Assembly (NCBI RefSeq): GCF_003591005.1
Contig: NZ_QYYD01000018.1
Coordinates: 62,001 to 126,000 of the forward strand
From: Rhodopseudomonas palustris
GTDB lineage: Bacteria > Pseudomonadota > Alphaproteobacteria > Rhizobiales > Xanthobacteraceae
DNA length: 64,000 bases
Direction of reading: 5' to 3'
Shown here: piece by piece, positions 7,398 through 17,471 of the stretch
How the letters are laid out: each line of letters begins with the position of its first letter
How positions within the stretch are numbered: the first letter of the stretch is position 1
Notes under the pieces: model-generated
What the model was told of the DNA's origin: nothing
The model's input: the letters and a program-made list of their open reading frames with translations, nothing else
Database searches by the model: none
Position numbers and translations under genes: made by a program

Positions 7398-9557
7398 CTA
7401 GGCCGATGTCGCTGACGCTGTCGAAGGCATCGCAATGACGCGGGTGAGGAGATCGCGATCGCCCATCAGGGCGCGCTTCTCCGGCTTGCTCAGCCATGTC
7501 ACGACTTCATCGAAACGCTCCGCGTCATCGACCTTGGCGCGAGCAAGCGCATAGTTGGCTTCGACGCGGCCGCGCGGGCGCGGCGGCTCGTGCGCGAGGC
7601 CGGCAAGATGCAGATCGAACAGTCGGCGATCGTTGCGCAGCATGACCAGCGGGTCTTCATCGTTGGATGAAGGCAGCGTCGGGGCGATCGCGTGGACCCG
7701 GGCGAGGATCGGCGGCGGGGCGAGATCTTCCGGCGTCGCCAGCAGCGCGGGCCGTGCCGAGGTGGATCGATTGGTGATCATCGCCACCGGAATTGCCAGC
7801 ACCAGGCCGACGACCACCGGCGTCATCCACCAGAACAGCGGCCATGACACCAGCAGCGCGCTGACCGCCATGGCGAGGCCGATGACGGTCGGCAGCGCGT
7901 AGCGGCGGACGACGTCGCGGAATGGGATTGAGCCGTCGCCGCGGTGCTGCAACTGCCAGCCGGAATCCTGGCCCATCAGGATCTGCGCGACGGCGGTGGA
8001 CTGGAAGATCATCATCACCGGCGCGGTGAGCCCCGACATCAGCGTCTCAGCGACGAGGCCGACCATGGCCCGGAAACCGCCGCCGAACCCGTGCCGGGTA
8101 TCGCGGCGGATCAGCACCAGACACAGCGCCAGCAGCTTTGGCAGGATCAGCAACCCCATCGTCGCGACAAACACCCAGGCGGCGCGGACCGGGTCCTGCG
8201 CCGGCCATACTGGAAACAGCGAGAAGTTCTTCGGGAAGTATTCAGGCCGGACATACTGCGCCTGCAGCGAGATCAGGATGCCGGCGACCAGAAACAGCAG
8301 CCACATCGGCGCGGTGATGTAGGCGCCGATGCCGGTCAGGAAATGCAGTCGCGATACCCAATGCAGGCCGCGCGCCGGCAGAATCTTGGCGTGCTGCAGA
8401 TTGCCCTGGCACCAGCGCCGGTCGCGCGCCGCGAAGTCCAGCAGGGTCGGCGGCACTTCCTCGTAGCTGCCGCGCAGCGTCGGCGCCATGTGGATGCGCC
8501 AGCCGGCGCGGCGCATCAGCGCGGCTTCGACGAAGTCGTGGCTCAGGATACTGCCGCCAAACGGCTTGCGTCCCGGCAGGATCGGCAGGCCAGTGCAGGC
8601 GGCGAAGGCGGCGACCCGGATGATCGCGTTGTGGCCCCAGTAGTTGCTCTCCGAGTCGTGCCACCAGGCGACACCGGCAGCGATCATCGGCCCGTACATC
8701 CGGCCGGCAAACTGCTGCAGCCGCGCGAACAGCGTGCGGGCATGCACCACCACCGGCAGCGTCTGGATCAGCGCTACGTCGGGATGACGCTCCATCGCCG
8801 CCGCGAGCCGGACCAGCGCGTCGCCGGTCATGACGCTGTCGGCGTCGAGAATGACCATGAAGTCGTAAGCGCCGCCGAACCGCTTGACCCAGTCCTCGAT
8901 ATTGCCGGACTTGCGCGCGTGATTGTCGGCGCGGTGCCGATAGAACAGCCGGGCATCGTTTGTCGCGAGCGCGAGGAAGCATTCTTCTTCATGCGCCCAG
9001 ACGGCGGGATCGGTGGTGTCGCTGAGGATGTACCAGTCGAACTGCGCGCCGCTGCCGGTGGCGTCCACGGACTCGCGGGTGGCCTGCAGCCGGGCCAGCA
9101 CGGTCTGTGGGTCTTCGTTGTAGGTCGGCAGCAGCATCGCCACCTTGCTGTTCACCGACGGCAGCGGGCCGTCGGGGTCGATATCGAGCGTGTCGCGCCA
9201 GCCGCGCAGCAGCGCGGCAAAGCCGGCGAGGCTCGAGACGAACGACAGCGACACCCACGCGAACAGCGCGGCGAACAGCACGAGGACGATGCCTTCCAGG
9301 ATGGTCACGCCGCCGACCTTCAGCACCTCGTACATTTCGTCGACGCCCGCAAAGGTCAGGATCGCGGTTGCGATCATCACCAGCGCCCGGCGCCAGCGGC
9401 CGGTGCGGGCCGGCGAGGGATCGATGGCGCGTGCAGGGGCCTCGGCGAATGACTGCACCGGCATCGCCAGCGGCGCTTCGGCGGGCAGGGGATCGGGCAG
9501 CAGCGCCGGCGGAGAGGCGGTCTCGACAGCCGTCATCTGCGGGGTCACGGGACCCAC
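7398..9557 (-). CDS. opgH: Glucans biosynthesis glucosyltransferase H
   Basis: This inner-membrane glycosyltransferase family 2 enzyme builds the beta-glucan backbone of osmoregulated periplasmic glucans from UDP-glucose. It is 719 residues from GTG at 9557; an ATG at 9536 is an alternative start lying just past the opgG stop. Two N-terminal membrane segments (about 55-115) precede the cytoplasmic catalytic domain with LLPTYNED, ILDADSVMTG and DRRWCQGN, the last being the (Q/R)xxRW acceptor motif. Several membrane helices fill the second half. The gene follows opgG with a 13-base overlap, so the pair forms one operon read leftward. Confidence 0.95.
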   Translation of the reverse strand: MGPVTPQMTAVETASPPALLPDPLPAEAPLAMPVQSFAEAPARAIDPSPARTGRWRRALVMIATAILTFAGVDEMYEVLKVGGVTILEGIVLVLFAALFAWVSLSFVSSLAGFAALLRGWRDTLDIDPDGPLPSVNSKVAMLLPTYNEDPQTVLARLQATRESVDATGSGAQFDWYILSDTTDPAVWAHEEECFLALATNDARLFYRHRADNHARKSGNIEDWVKRFGGAYDFMVILDADSVMTGDALVRLAAAMERHPDVALIQTLPVVVHARTLFARLQQFAGRMYGPMIAAGVAWWHDSESNYWGHNAIIRVAAFAACTGLPILPGRKPFGGSILSHDFVEAALMRRAGWRIHMAPTLRGSYEEVPPTLLDFAARDRRWCQGNLQHAKILPARGLHWVSRLHFLTGIGAYITAPMWLLFLVAGILISLQAQYVRPEYFPKNFSLFPVWPAQDPVRAAWVFVATMGLLILPKLLALCLVLIRRDTRHGFGGGFRAMVGLVAETLMSGLTAPVMMIFQSTAVAQILMGQDSGWQLQHRGDGSIPFRDVVRRYALPTVIGLAMAVSALLVSWPLFWWMTPVVVGLVLAIPVAMITNRSTSARPALLATPEDLAPPPILARVHAIAPTLPSSNDEDPLVMLRNDRRLFDLHLAGLAHEPPRPRGRVEANYALARAKVDDAERFDEVVTWLSKPEKRALMGDRDLLTRVIAMPSTASATSA

Positions 9558-11056
9558 CGATAGACCCAGACTTCAGTCAGCGCGGTGTCGCCTTGCATCA
9601 GCAGGGCTCGCAGCTCGATCGGCGGCTGATCGATCATCAGGTTGAAGCTGAGCCGCCAGCCCTCGATCAGCGGATTAGGCACGGCGACGACGTTGCGGAT
9701 CTCGCCTTTGTTGGTCATGACATGGCCACGGACCGAAGCGGGATCGAGTCCCTTCAGTTTGTCGCCGGTGATGTCGAGCACGAACAGCCGGTCGCTATCG
9801 CCGCGCGCGCTGACGCCGGTACGGGTGAAACGCGCCAGGGCAGACGGCTTGGGCGTGTCCGGTCCCCAGTGCAGCCGATACGTGTAGATGTGCTCGCCCT
9901 TGGCGCGCAGCGGCCCCTTCGGCTCCCAGAACGCCGCGATGTTGTCGTGCACTTCTTCCTTGGTGGGGATCTCCACCAGCTTGACCACGCCTTCGCCCCA
10001 GTCGCCGATCGGCTCGGCCCACAAACTCGGCCGCATCTCGAAGCGCGATTCCAGATCCTGATACGCGTCGAATTTGCGCTCGCGCTGCATCAGGCCGAAG
10101 CCACGCGGATTCTGGTCGGCGAACGAGCTGATCTGCAGATCGCGTGGATTGTTGAGCGGCCGCCAGAGTTGTTCGCCGCGGCCGTTGAAGATTCCGAGCC
10201 CGTTGGAATCGTGCACGGCCGGACGAAAGTCCGCGGCGTCCGCGGGATCGTTCGGCCCAAAGAAGAACATGCTCGTCATCGGCGCGAGGCCTGCATGCTG
10301 CAGATCGACGCGCGGGTAAACAGCGGCTTCGACGTCGAACACCGTGGTGTCGCCCGGACGAATGGTGAAGCGATACGCGCCGGCGACGCTTTTGCTGTCG
10401 AGCAGCGCGTGCACGACCATCGATGACGCGTCGGGCGACGGCCGTTCCAGCCAGAACGCCTTGAACAGCGGAAACTCCTCGCCGCCGCTCTGTCCGGTAT
10501 CGACGGTCAGCCCGCGGGCCGACAGGCCGTACTGCTCGCCCTTGGCCACCGCGCGAAAATACGACGCGCCGAGGAAGACGCAGAGTTCGTCGTAGTAATC
10601 TGGCCTGTTGATCGGGGCGTGAATGCGGAATCCGCCGAAGCCGAGATCTGTATCGGGCGAAGGCGGCGACGTGTCGCCGAACGAGAAGTCGCCAGGACGA
10701 TACGGAATTGCCTTGGCCTGACCGGCCGCGACCTCGAAGATGTTGACGCGGTTAGCGTAGAGAAAGCCGCGGTGAAAGAACTGCACCTGAAACGGCAGTC
10801 CATCACTGCGCCACAGCGCGCGCTCGGGATTGAAGCGGATCGCACGGTAGGCGTCATAGTTGAGGTCGGCCAAAGGTGAGGGCAGCTTGGCGTCGGGGGC
10901 CTGATACGGCTTGCCGGCGAGCTCACGCGCCAGTTGGCGCACCACCGAAGGATCGAAAGGTTGGGGTTTGTCCGCTGCTTGCGCGAACGCCGTGCCGGCC
11001 TGGGACTGCAACAGCGGAATCGCTGCAAGGCCTGTGAGAACTTGCCGACGATTCAA
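9545..11056 (-). CDS. opgG: Glucan biosynthesis protein OpgG/OpgD (periplasmic, Tat-exported)
   Basis: This 503-residue periplasmic protein is needed for glucan backbone branching or release and works with OpgH. The N-terminus MNRRQVLTGLAAIPLL has a twin-arginine signal (Arg3-Arg4) with a short hydrophobic stretch ending AFA near residue 25. The rest matches the two-domain beta-sandwich family: the N-terminal part carries ERALWRSDGLPFQVQFFHRG and the C-terminal part carries TYRLHWGP. A Tat signal is typical of the OpgD branch, so OpgD is the alternative name. The gene comes first in the two-gene operon with opgH. The tatABC genes needed for its export lie at 46.5-48.3 kb. Confidence 0.92.
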   Translation of the reverse strand: MNRRQVLTGLAAIPLLQSQAGTAFAQAADKPQPFDPSVVRQLARELAGKPYQAPDAKLPSPLADLNYDAYRAIRFNPERALWRSDGLPFQVQFFHRGFLYANRVNIFEVAAGQAKAIPYRPGDFSFGDTSPPSPDTDLGFGGFRIHAPINRPDYYDELCVFLGASYFRAVAKGEQYGLSARGLTVDTGQSGGEEFPLFKAFWLERPSPDASSMVVHALLDSKSVAGAYRFTIRPGDTTVFDVEAAVYPRVDLQHAGLAPMTSMFFFGPNDPADAADFRPAVHDSNGLGIFNGRGEQLWRPLNNPRDLQISSFADQNPRGFGLMQRERKFDAYQDLESRFEMRPSLWAEPIGDWGEGVVKLVEIPTKEEVHDNIAAFWEPKGPLRAKGEHIYTYRLHWGPDTPKPSALARFTRTGVSARGDSDRLFVLDITGDKLKGLDPASVRGHVMTNKGEIRNVVAVPNPLIEGWRLSFNLMIDQPPIELRALLMQGDTALTEVWVYRWVP

Positions 11057-11134
11057 TTGGCCGCTCCGAAGTCGAGAAAGTTCCGAGCCAACGCTCCCGA
11101 CCTCGTGAAGTTCCCGTCGCGATAGGCGCGGCGC

Positions 11135-11623
11135 TTACCCCCGACCCCGATACGTCGGGACACCCTGATCGGGCACCCACAGGCCTTTTGGCAGCCGGCC
11201 GGTTTGCCAGAACACGTCGATCGGCATGCCGCCGCGCGGATACCAGTAGCCGCCGATACGCAGCCATTTCGGCTTGATGGCGGCGACGATGCGTTTGCCG
11301 ACCGACACGGTGCAGTCCTCGTGAAAGCCGCCGTGGTTGCGGAAACTGGCGAGGTACAGCTTCAGCGCCTTGGACTCGACCAGCCAGGCTCCCGGCGCGT
11401 AGTCGATCACCAGATGGGCAAAATCCGGCTGGCCGGTCACCGGGCACAGCGAGGTGAATTCCGGTGCGGTAAAGCGCACCAGATAATCGGTGTCGGCCTG
11501 CGGGTTTGGCACGCGGTCGAGCCGCGCCTCGTCCGGGCTGGTCGGCCATGCGACGGCATGGCCCAGTTGCAGGCTTTCGGACTGCGAGGTGTTGCGGGCG
11601 GGTTTGGATGCGGTCTTCGCCAT
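11135..11623 (-). CDS. queF: NADPH-dependent 7-cyano-7-deazaguanine reductase (preQ0 reductase)
   Basis: This 162-residue enzyme reduces the nitrile of preQ0 to the amine of preQ1 in the biosynthesis of the tRNA nucleoside queuosine. It belongs to the short unimodular type. The nucleophilic Cys60 lies in [14 protein letters not shown], with the proton-transferring Asp67 seven residues later. The QueF motif [15 protein letters not shown] follows, then FHEDC with the substrate-binding Glu-Asp. The start is an ATG followed by a Lys/Ser-rich segment. No other queuosine genes are nearby, so it appears to be a stand-alone gene, divergent from eno across about 170 bases. Confidence 0.96.
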   Translation of the reverse strand: MAKTASKPARNTSQSESLQLGHAVAWPTSPDEARLDRVPNPQADTDYLVRFTAPEFTSLCPVTGQPDFAHLVIDYAPGAWLVESKALKLYLASFRNHGGFHEDCTVSVGKRIVAAIKPKWLRIGGYWYPRGGMPIDVFWQTGRLPKGLWVPDQGVPTYRGRG

Positions 11624-11650
11624 GGGGTCTCCGTTGGGTCGTCGTCCTAA

Positions 11651-13075
<1,425 letters not shown>

Positions 13076-13126
13076 GGCGACGGTGCTGCGATCGAGCGAA
13101 GGTTTGCGGCCTTCAATCGCTGGTAG

Positions 13127-13251
13127 TTTGCTCACAACCTCCGTCATGGCCGGTCTTGTCCCGGCCATCCACGCCTTTTTCTGCATGTCCGGCAGCAAGG
13201 CGTGGATGCCCGGCACAAGGCCGGGCATGACGCGTGGATAGGAAAGTGCCT
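13127..13251. repeat. Interspersed palindromic repeat, family A copy 1
   Basis: About 125 bases here recur almost base for base at 54780-54903, from TTTGCTCACAA to TAGGAAAGTGCCT. The core is two imperfect inverted arms (GTCATGGCCGG and CCGGGCATGAC), each with its own smaller palindrome, and an inner pair CCACGCCTT/AAGGCGTGG. A shorter relative is at 48637-48720. The element is non-coding and can fold as a long cruciform RNA; it sits just after eno and could help end its transcript. It fills much of the 297-base gap between eno and the next gene. Confidence 0.8.
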
Positions 13252-13372
13252 AAGAGCGTTTCCGGTCAGCCTCGCGGAGTGAGCAAGATGACGACGGGTT
13301 GATGTGGTCGGCCTTGAACCCTGCGCGCGGCTGCATCATGGTGCAGCCGCAACAACGCGCTGGGAGAGACAC

Positions 13373-14509
13373 GTGACCGAGGCCATCACCGGACTGCAAT
13401 TGCGCTCGCTGATCAAGGCGAGCGGCGACCTTGAAGTCTCGCTGCTGCCGGTGAGCGTTCCGGAGCCCCGTCCCGACGAAGTCGTGGTCCGGATCGAGGC
13501 GACCCCGATCAATCCATCCGACCTCGGCCTCTTGTTCGGCGCCGCCGACATGTCGACCGCCAAGGCGTCCGGCACCGCCGATGCCCCGGTAATTACCGCC
13601 AAGGTGCCGGAGGCCGCGATGAAGGCGATGGCCGGACGGCTCGACGAGTCGATGCCGGTCGGTAACGAGGGCGCCGGCACGGTGATCAAGGCCGGCAGCT
13701 CGGATGCGGCTCAGGCTCTGCTGGGCAAGACGGTGGCGATCATCGGCGGCGCGATGTACGCGCAGTACCGGCTGATCAAGGCCGCCGACTGCCTGAAGCT
13801 GCCGGACGGCACCACCGCGGCCGAGGGAGCCTCGGCTTTCGTCAATCCGCTGACCGCGCTCGGCATGGTCGAGACCATGCGGCGCGAGGGCCACAAGGCG
13901 CTCGTGCACACCGCCGCGGCCTCGAATCTCGGCCAGATGCTGAACCGGATCTGCCTCAAGGACGGCATCGATCTGGTCAACATCGTCCGCAGCGACGCGC
14001 AGGCGAAGCTGCTGCGGGACATCGGAGCGAAGCACGTCGTCGACTCGACCTCGCCGAACTTCATGGCCGAACTGACCGACGCGCTCGCGACGACCGGCGC
14101 CACCATCGCGTTCGATGCGATCGGCGGCGGCAAGCTCGCCGGCCAGATTCTGACCGCGATGGAGGCGGCGATCGCCAAGACGTCGAAGGAGCCTTACAGC
14201 CGCTACGGCTCCAACGTTCTGAAGCAGGTTTACATCTATGGCGGCCTCGACACACGCCCGACCGAGATCGTGCGCAACTTCGGCATGATCTGGGCGGTCG
14301 GCGGTTGGCTGCTGTTTCCGTTCCTGCAGAAGATCGGCGCGGCCGACGCCGGCAAGCTGCGGGCGCGCGTCGCCGCCGAGATCAAGACCACCTTCGCCAG
14401 CCACTACACCCGCACGGTGTCGCTGAAGGAGGCGCTGACGCTCGACGCCATCGCCATCTACAACAAGCGGGCGACCGGCGAGAAATTTCTGATCGATCCG
14501 ACCAAATAA
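13373..14509 (+). CDS. Zinc-binding-type (MDR superfamily) NAD(P)-dependent dehydrogenase
   Basis: This 378-residue protein has the medium-chain dehydrogenase layout. A GroES-like N-terminal domain includes VRIEATPINPSDLGLLFG (about 41-58) and VGNEGAGTVIKAG (about 93-105). A Rossmann domain follows with ALVHTAAASNLGQMLNRI (about 177-194) and AFDAIGGG. The catalytic-zinc Cys/His ligands of alcohol dehydrogenases are not evident, so it is closer to the zinc-free quinone oxidoreductase branch. I chose the GTG at 13373 because GGGAGAG lies eight bases upstream; a longer frame exists upstream without a good signal. The substrate is unknown. It appears to be monocistronic. Confidence 0.8.
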   Translation: MTEAITGLQLRSLIKASGDLEVSLLPVSVPEPRPDEVVVRIEATPINPSDLGLLFGAADMSTAKASGTADAPVITAKVPEAAMKAMAGRLDESMPVGNEGAGTVIKAGSSDAAQALLGKTVAIIGGAMYAQYRLIKAADCLKLPDGTTAAEGASAFVNPLTALGMVETMRREGHKALVHTAAASNLGQMLNRICLKDGIDLVNIVRSDAQAKLLRDIGAKHVVDSTSPNFMAELTDALATTGATIAFDAIGGGKLAGQILTAMEAAIAKTSKEPYSRYGSNVLKQVYIYGGLDTRPTEIVRNFGMIWAVGGWLLFPFLQKIGAADAGKLRARVAAEIKTTFASHYTRTVSLKEALTLDAIAIYNKRATGEKFLIDPTK

Positions 14510-14549
14510 ACGCCGCGATCGCCTGCAAATCATGCTGGCTGAGGTTGCG

Positions 14550-14568
14550 AATGAGATTTATTCTCAAT
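14550..14568. promoter_or_regulatory. Fur-box-like palindrome upstream of the 2OG-Fe(II) oxygenase
   Basis: The 19-mer AATGAGATTTATTCTCAAT matches the classical Fur operator AATGAGAATNATTCTCATT at all but three positions and contains the perfect inverted repeat TGAGA-TTTAT-TCTCA. It ends 25 bases before the start codon at 14594, where a repressor could block the promoter. In Nitrobacteraceae the binder might be Fur, Mur or Irr. Iron-responsive control of the downstream gene is inference. Confidence 0.5.
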
Positions 14569-14593
14569 CATCACGGCAAAGCAGGACATAAAC

Positions 14594-15397
14594 ATGGATC
14601 AGGTGGCTGAACGGCGTCCGTCGGAATTGGCTGACGCGACCTCGGCGTTGATCAAGCATATCGTCGGCGCGATCGAGCAGGCCGCGGTGGTGATGGAGCC
14701 GTTCTATCATCTCGAATTCGTCGGCATCTTTCCCGCGCTGGTCTATGCGGCGATGCTGGCGGGGCTGCCGCGCAACAACGACTATCGCCCGATGCACGGC
14801 CGCAGCAGGGGCAACGACCTTGCCGACGGCACCCATACTCGCGTCAAGATCGATCTGTTTCCCGAATACATTCGCCATCTTCCGCCGGAGCAACGCTCGG
14901 TTTGGCGCATGGTCGGCGACGCGCTGTGCTCCGAGCCGGTGAAGAATGCGTTCCGGCGCAAGCTGGCGCCGGCGCTGGAAAAGCGGTTTGGGCCTGGCGC
15001 GCAAGAGGTGGGAATGTTTCCGATCCCGATCCTGACCCGCGACGTTCCGGGCTACAAGATCACGCCGCACACCGACACGCATTGGAAGGGCATCACCGTG
15101 CAGCTCTATCTGCCGCAGGATGAAGCCCACACCGACATCGGCACGATCTTCCACGACATTAAGCCCGACGGCTCGATGCCGAAGGCGCGGCAGATGAAGT
15201 TCGCGCCGAATTCCGGCTACGCCTTCGCGGTCGACAAGCACACCTGGCATTCCGCCGACACCGTGCCGGCCGGCGTCGAGACCCGCGACAGCATCCTGCT
15301 CACCTACTTCGTCGATCAGGGCGTGCTGAAAGTCCTGCGCAACCGCGGCAAGCGCGTCGGCAACTTCCTGCTGAACGAAATCCGCGCGCGGACTTAA
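14594..15397 (+). CDS. 2-oxoglutarate/Fe(II)-dependent oxygenase-like protein
   Basis: This 267-residue protein has the double-stranded beta-helix signature of Fe(II)/2-oxoglutarate oxygenases. His159-x-Asp161 (ITPHTDTHWKG) and a distal His in KHTWHSADTVP (His219, or His216) form the likely iron triad. Arg231 in TRDSILLTYF is the expected 2-oxoglutarate contact. The N-terminal 120 residues are helical and not diagnostic. The substrate is unknown; hydroxylation of a small molecule or a sugar/peptide chain are both possible. The ATG has AGGA nine bases upstream. A Fur-like palindrome sits in the promoter, which fits an iron enzyme or an iron-acquisition role. It seems to be a single-gene unit. 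Confidence 0.72.
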   Translation: MDQVAERRPSELADATSALIKHIVGAIEQAAVVMEPFYHLEFVGIFPALVYAAMLAGLPRNNDYRPMHGRSRGNDLADGTHTRVKIDLFPEYIRHLPPEQRSVWRMVGDALCSEPVKNAFRRKLAPALEKRFGPGAQEVGMFPIPILTRDVPGYKITPHTDTHWKGITVQLYLPQDEAHTDIGTIFHDIKPDGSMPKARQMKFAPNSGYAFAVDKHTWHSADTVPAGVETRDSILLTYFVDQGVLKVLRNRGKRVGNFLLNEIRART

Positions 15398-15403
15398 GAA
15401 GCA

Positions 15404-15486
15404 CCGTCATTGCGAGGAGCGGAGCGACGAAGCAATCCATGCCTCTCGTGGGGCGCTGGATTGCTTCGCTTCGCTCGCAATGACGG
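15404..15486. repeat. Interspersed palindromic repeat, family B copy 1
   Basis: The outer arms CCGTCATTGCGAG and CTCGCAATGACGG are inverted. Inner arms GAAGCAATCCA and TGGATTGCTTC are inverted too, so the whole element can form one long hairpin. Related copies are at 50050-50132 and 62469-62550. It sits seven bases after the oxygenase stop, between convergent genes, where it could act as a bidirectional transcript end. Confidence 0.88.
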
Positions 15487-15498
15487 CGGTGCGTTAGT

Positions 15499-16113
15499 TT
15501 AGCGCTCCGCCGTCGCCAGCTTTGCACCTAACGCCACGAACGCCGCGGCGAAGCTGCGGCGCATCCAGGTCAACACTTTCGGCCTGGTAATAACGTGGTC
15601 GCGCAGCCACGCGGCGAACAGGCCGTAGATCACGAATACCACGAACGTCATCAGCATGAAGATGGCGCTGAGTTCGATTATGCGGCCGAGCGGATGCGCG
15701 TCGTCGGCCGCCACGAACTGCGGCAGGAAGGCGAGGAAGAAGATCGACAGTTTCGGGTTGAGAATGTTGATCAGCACCCCCGTCACCGTCATCTGCAACG
15801 CCGACGGCGCGCCGACATCGGTTTCGACGCTGAGCGGGCCGCGCTCGCCGAGCGTCTTCCAGGCCATGTAGAGCAGATAGGCCACGCCGAGATATTTGAA
15901 GGTCTGGAATGCCACCACGCTGGTGTGGAGCAGGGCGGCGAGGCCGAGGATCGCCGCTGCCATGTGCGGGACGATGCCGATGGTCGAGCCGAACGCCGCG
16001 ATGACGCTGGCCCTGGAGCCGCGCGATAGGCCGGCAGCCAGGGTGTAGAGCACGCCGGTGCCCGGCGATGCCACCACGATCAACGAGGTGAGAACGAATT
16101 CAGCGCTGATCAT
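15499..16113 (-). CDS. LysE family translocator
   Basis: This 204-residue inner-membrane protein has about six hydrophobic helices and the family start pattern (LIVVASPGTGVLYTLAAGLSRG at residues 12-33, quoted in part: ASPGTGVLYTLAAGL). It matches the LysE/RhtB exporters, which pump amino acids or homoserine lactones out of the cell. The substrate cannot be assigned. It is divergent from the CoA-transferase gene with about 100 bases between the two starts, and convergent to the 2OG oxygenase. Confidence 0.85.
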   Translation of the reverse strand: MISAEFVLTSLIVVASPGTGVLYTLAAGLSRGSRASVIAAFGSTIGIVPHMAAAILGLAALLHTSVVAFQTFKYLGVAYLLYMAWKTLGERGPLSVETDVGAPSALQMTVTGVLINILNPKLSIFFLAFLPQFVAADDAHPLGRIIELSAIFMLMTFVVFVIYGLFAAWLRDHVITRPKVLTWMRRSFAAAFVALGAKLATAER

Positions 16114-16213
16114 GGCAGGGTCCCGCTGTTGCGACAGGCTTGCAATTTCGCGTCAGGCGCGGAAACAGTGCCACGGCAAAATCGGCGGATCGACTGCAAA
16201 ATTGGAGACGCGA

Positions 16214-17359
16214 ATGGCTGGACCCCTGGCCGGCATCAAGGTGATCGAGATCGCTCAGGCAATCGCTGGGCCGATGGCCGGCATGATCCTCGGCGACATG
16301 GGCGCCGACGTGATCAAGGTCGAGAAGCACGATGGCGGCGACGATGCCCGGCACTGGGGCCCGCCCTTCGTCGACGGTGATTCATTGCTGTTCCACACCT
16401 ACAACCGCAACAAGCGCTCGGTGACGCTGGACATCAAGAACCCGGCCGACGTGGCCCGGCTCAAGGAACTGGTCAAGGATGCCGACATCCTGATCCAGAA
16501 CCTGCGCTCCGGTGTCGTGGCAAGCTGCGGCATCGGGCCGGACGTGCTGTGCGCGGTCAATCCGCGGCTGATCTACTGCTCGGTGTGGGCTTTCGGAAAA
16601 ACCGGCCCGCTCAGCAGGGAGCCGGGGTTCGATCCGCTGCTGCAGGCCTATGGCGGGGTGATGTCGCTGACCGGCCAGCCCGACCATCCGCCGACGTTCT
16701 GCGCGCCGCCGATCAACGATCGCGCCACGGCGCAATGGTGCGTGATCGGGGCTCTGGCGGCGCTGCAGCAGCGCCACGTCACCGGCAAGGGTTGCGTAAT
16801 CGATACCTCGCTGTTCGACACCGCGGTCGGCTGGGTCGACATGTCGCTCAGCGGCTATCTGCTCGACGGTGAGGCGCCGGTTCGGCACGGCACCGCCAGC
16901 GGCACGCTGGCGCCGTATCAGGTGTTCGAAACCGCCGACCGGCCGATCGTGATCGCCGCCGGCAATGACCGGCTGTTCGCGCGCTGCGCCGAGGTGCTCG
17001 GCCATCCGGAATGGAGCAGCGACGAGCGGTTTGCCCGGGTACGTGACAGGCAGGCGCATCGGCCGGCGTTGATCGCGTTGATGCAGCCGGTGCTGCAAAC
17101 GCGCACCGCTGGAGCCTGGCTGACGGCGCTGAAGAGCGCCGGCGTGCCGGTCAGCCCGGTCAACGACATCCCCGAGCTGGCCGCCACCGAGCAACTCGCG
17201 GCAGCCGACCTGCTGCGCGACATGCCGGAGACCGGCCTCAAGGTCGCCGGTCTGCCGATCCTGTTCGACGGCGAGCGGCCACATCCGGAGCTGAATACGC
17301 CTAAGCTCGGCGCGCACAATGACGAGGTGCTGACCGCGCGGGTCGACGCGGCGGAATAG
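16214..17359 (+). CDS. CaiB/BaiF family (class III) CoA-transferase
   Basis: This 381-residue protein has the family III CoA-transferase pattern. The start is PLAGIKVIEIAQAIAGP, followed by MILGDMGADVIKVEKH (about 24-39). The expected catalytic Asp140 lies in PGFDPLLQAYGG, and the later segment VSPVNDIPE is also typical. It would transfer CoA between carboxylic acids via a mixed anhydride on Asp140. The substrate pair is unknown. The ATG at 16214 fits family starts. An in-frame extension upstream would run into the promoter shared with lysE. No dehydrogenase or hydratase partner lies nearby. Confidence 0.88.
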   Translation: MAGPLAGIKVIEIAQAIAGPMAGMILGDMGADVIKVEKHDGGDDARHWGPPFVDGDSLLFHTYNRNKRSVTLDIKNPADVARLKELVKDADILIQNLRSGVVASCGIGPDVLCAVNPRLIYCSVWAFGKTGPLSREPGFDPLLQAYGGVMSLTGQPDHPPTFCAPPINDRATAQWCVIGALAALQQRHVTGKGCVIDTSLFDTAVGWVDMSLSGYLLDGEAPVRHGTASGTLAPYQVFETADRPIVIAAGNDRLFARCAEVLGHPEWSSDERFARVRDRQAHRPALIALMQPVLQTRTAGAWLTALKSAGVPVSPVNDIPELAATEQLAAADLLRDMPETGLKVAGLPILFDGERPHPELNTPKLGAHNDEVLTARVDAAE

Positions 17360-17471
17360 ATCACAACTTCGTCAATTCGGCGCGCGGGCGGTTTGTTGTC
17401 GTGCCCGCGCTGCCCACACGTCAATTAGGGTCCCGCCGCCTTCGGCACTTCATTCCAATCAGGATCAACCT

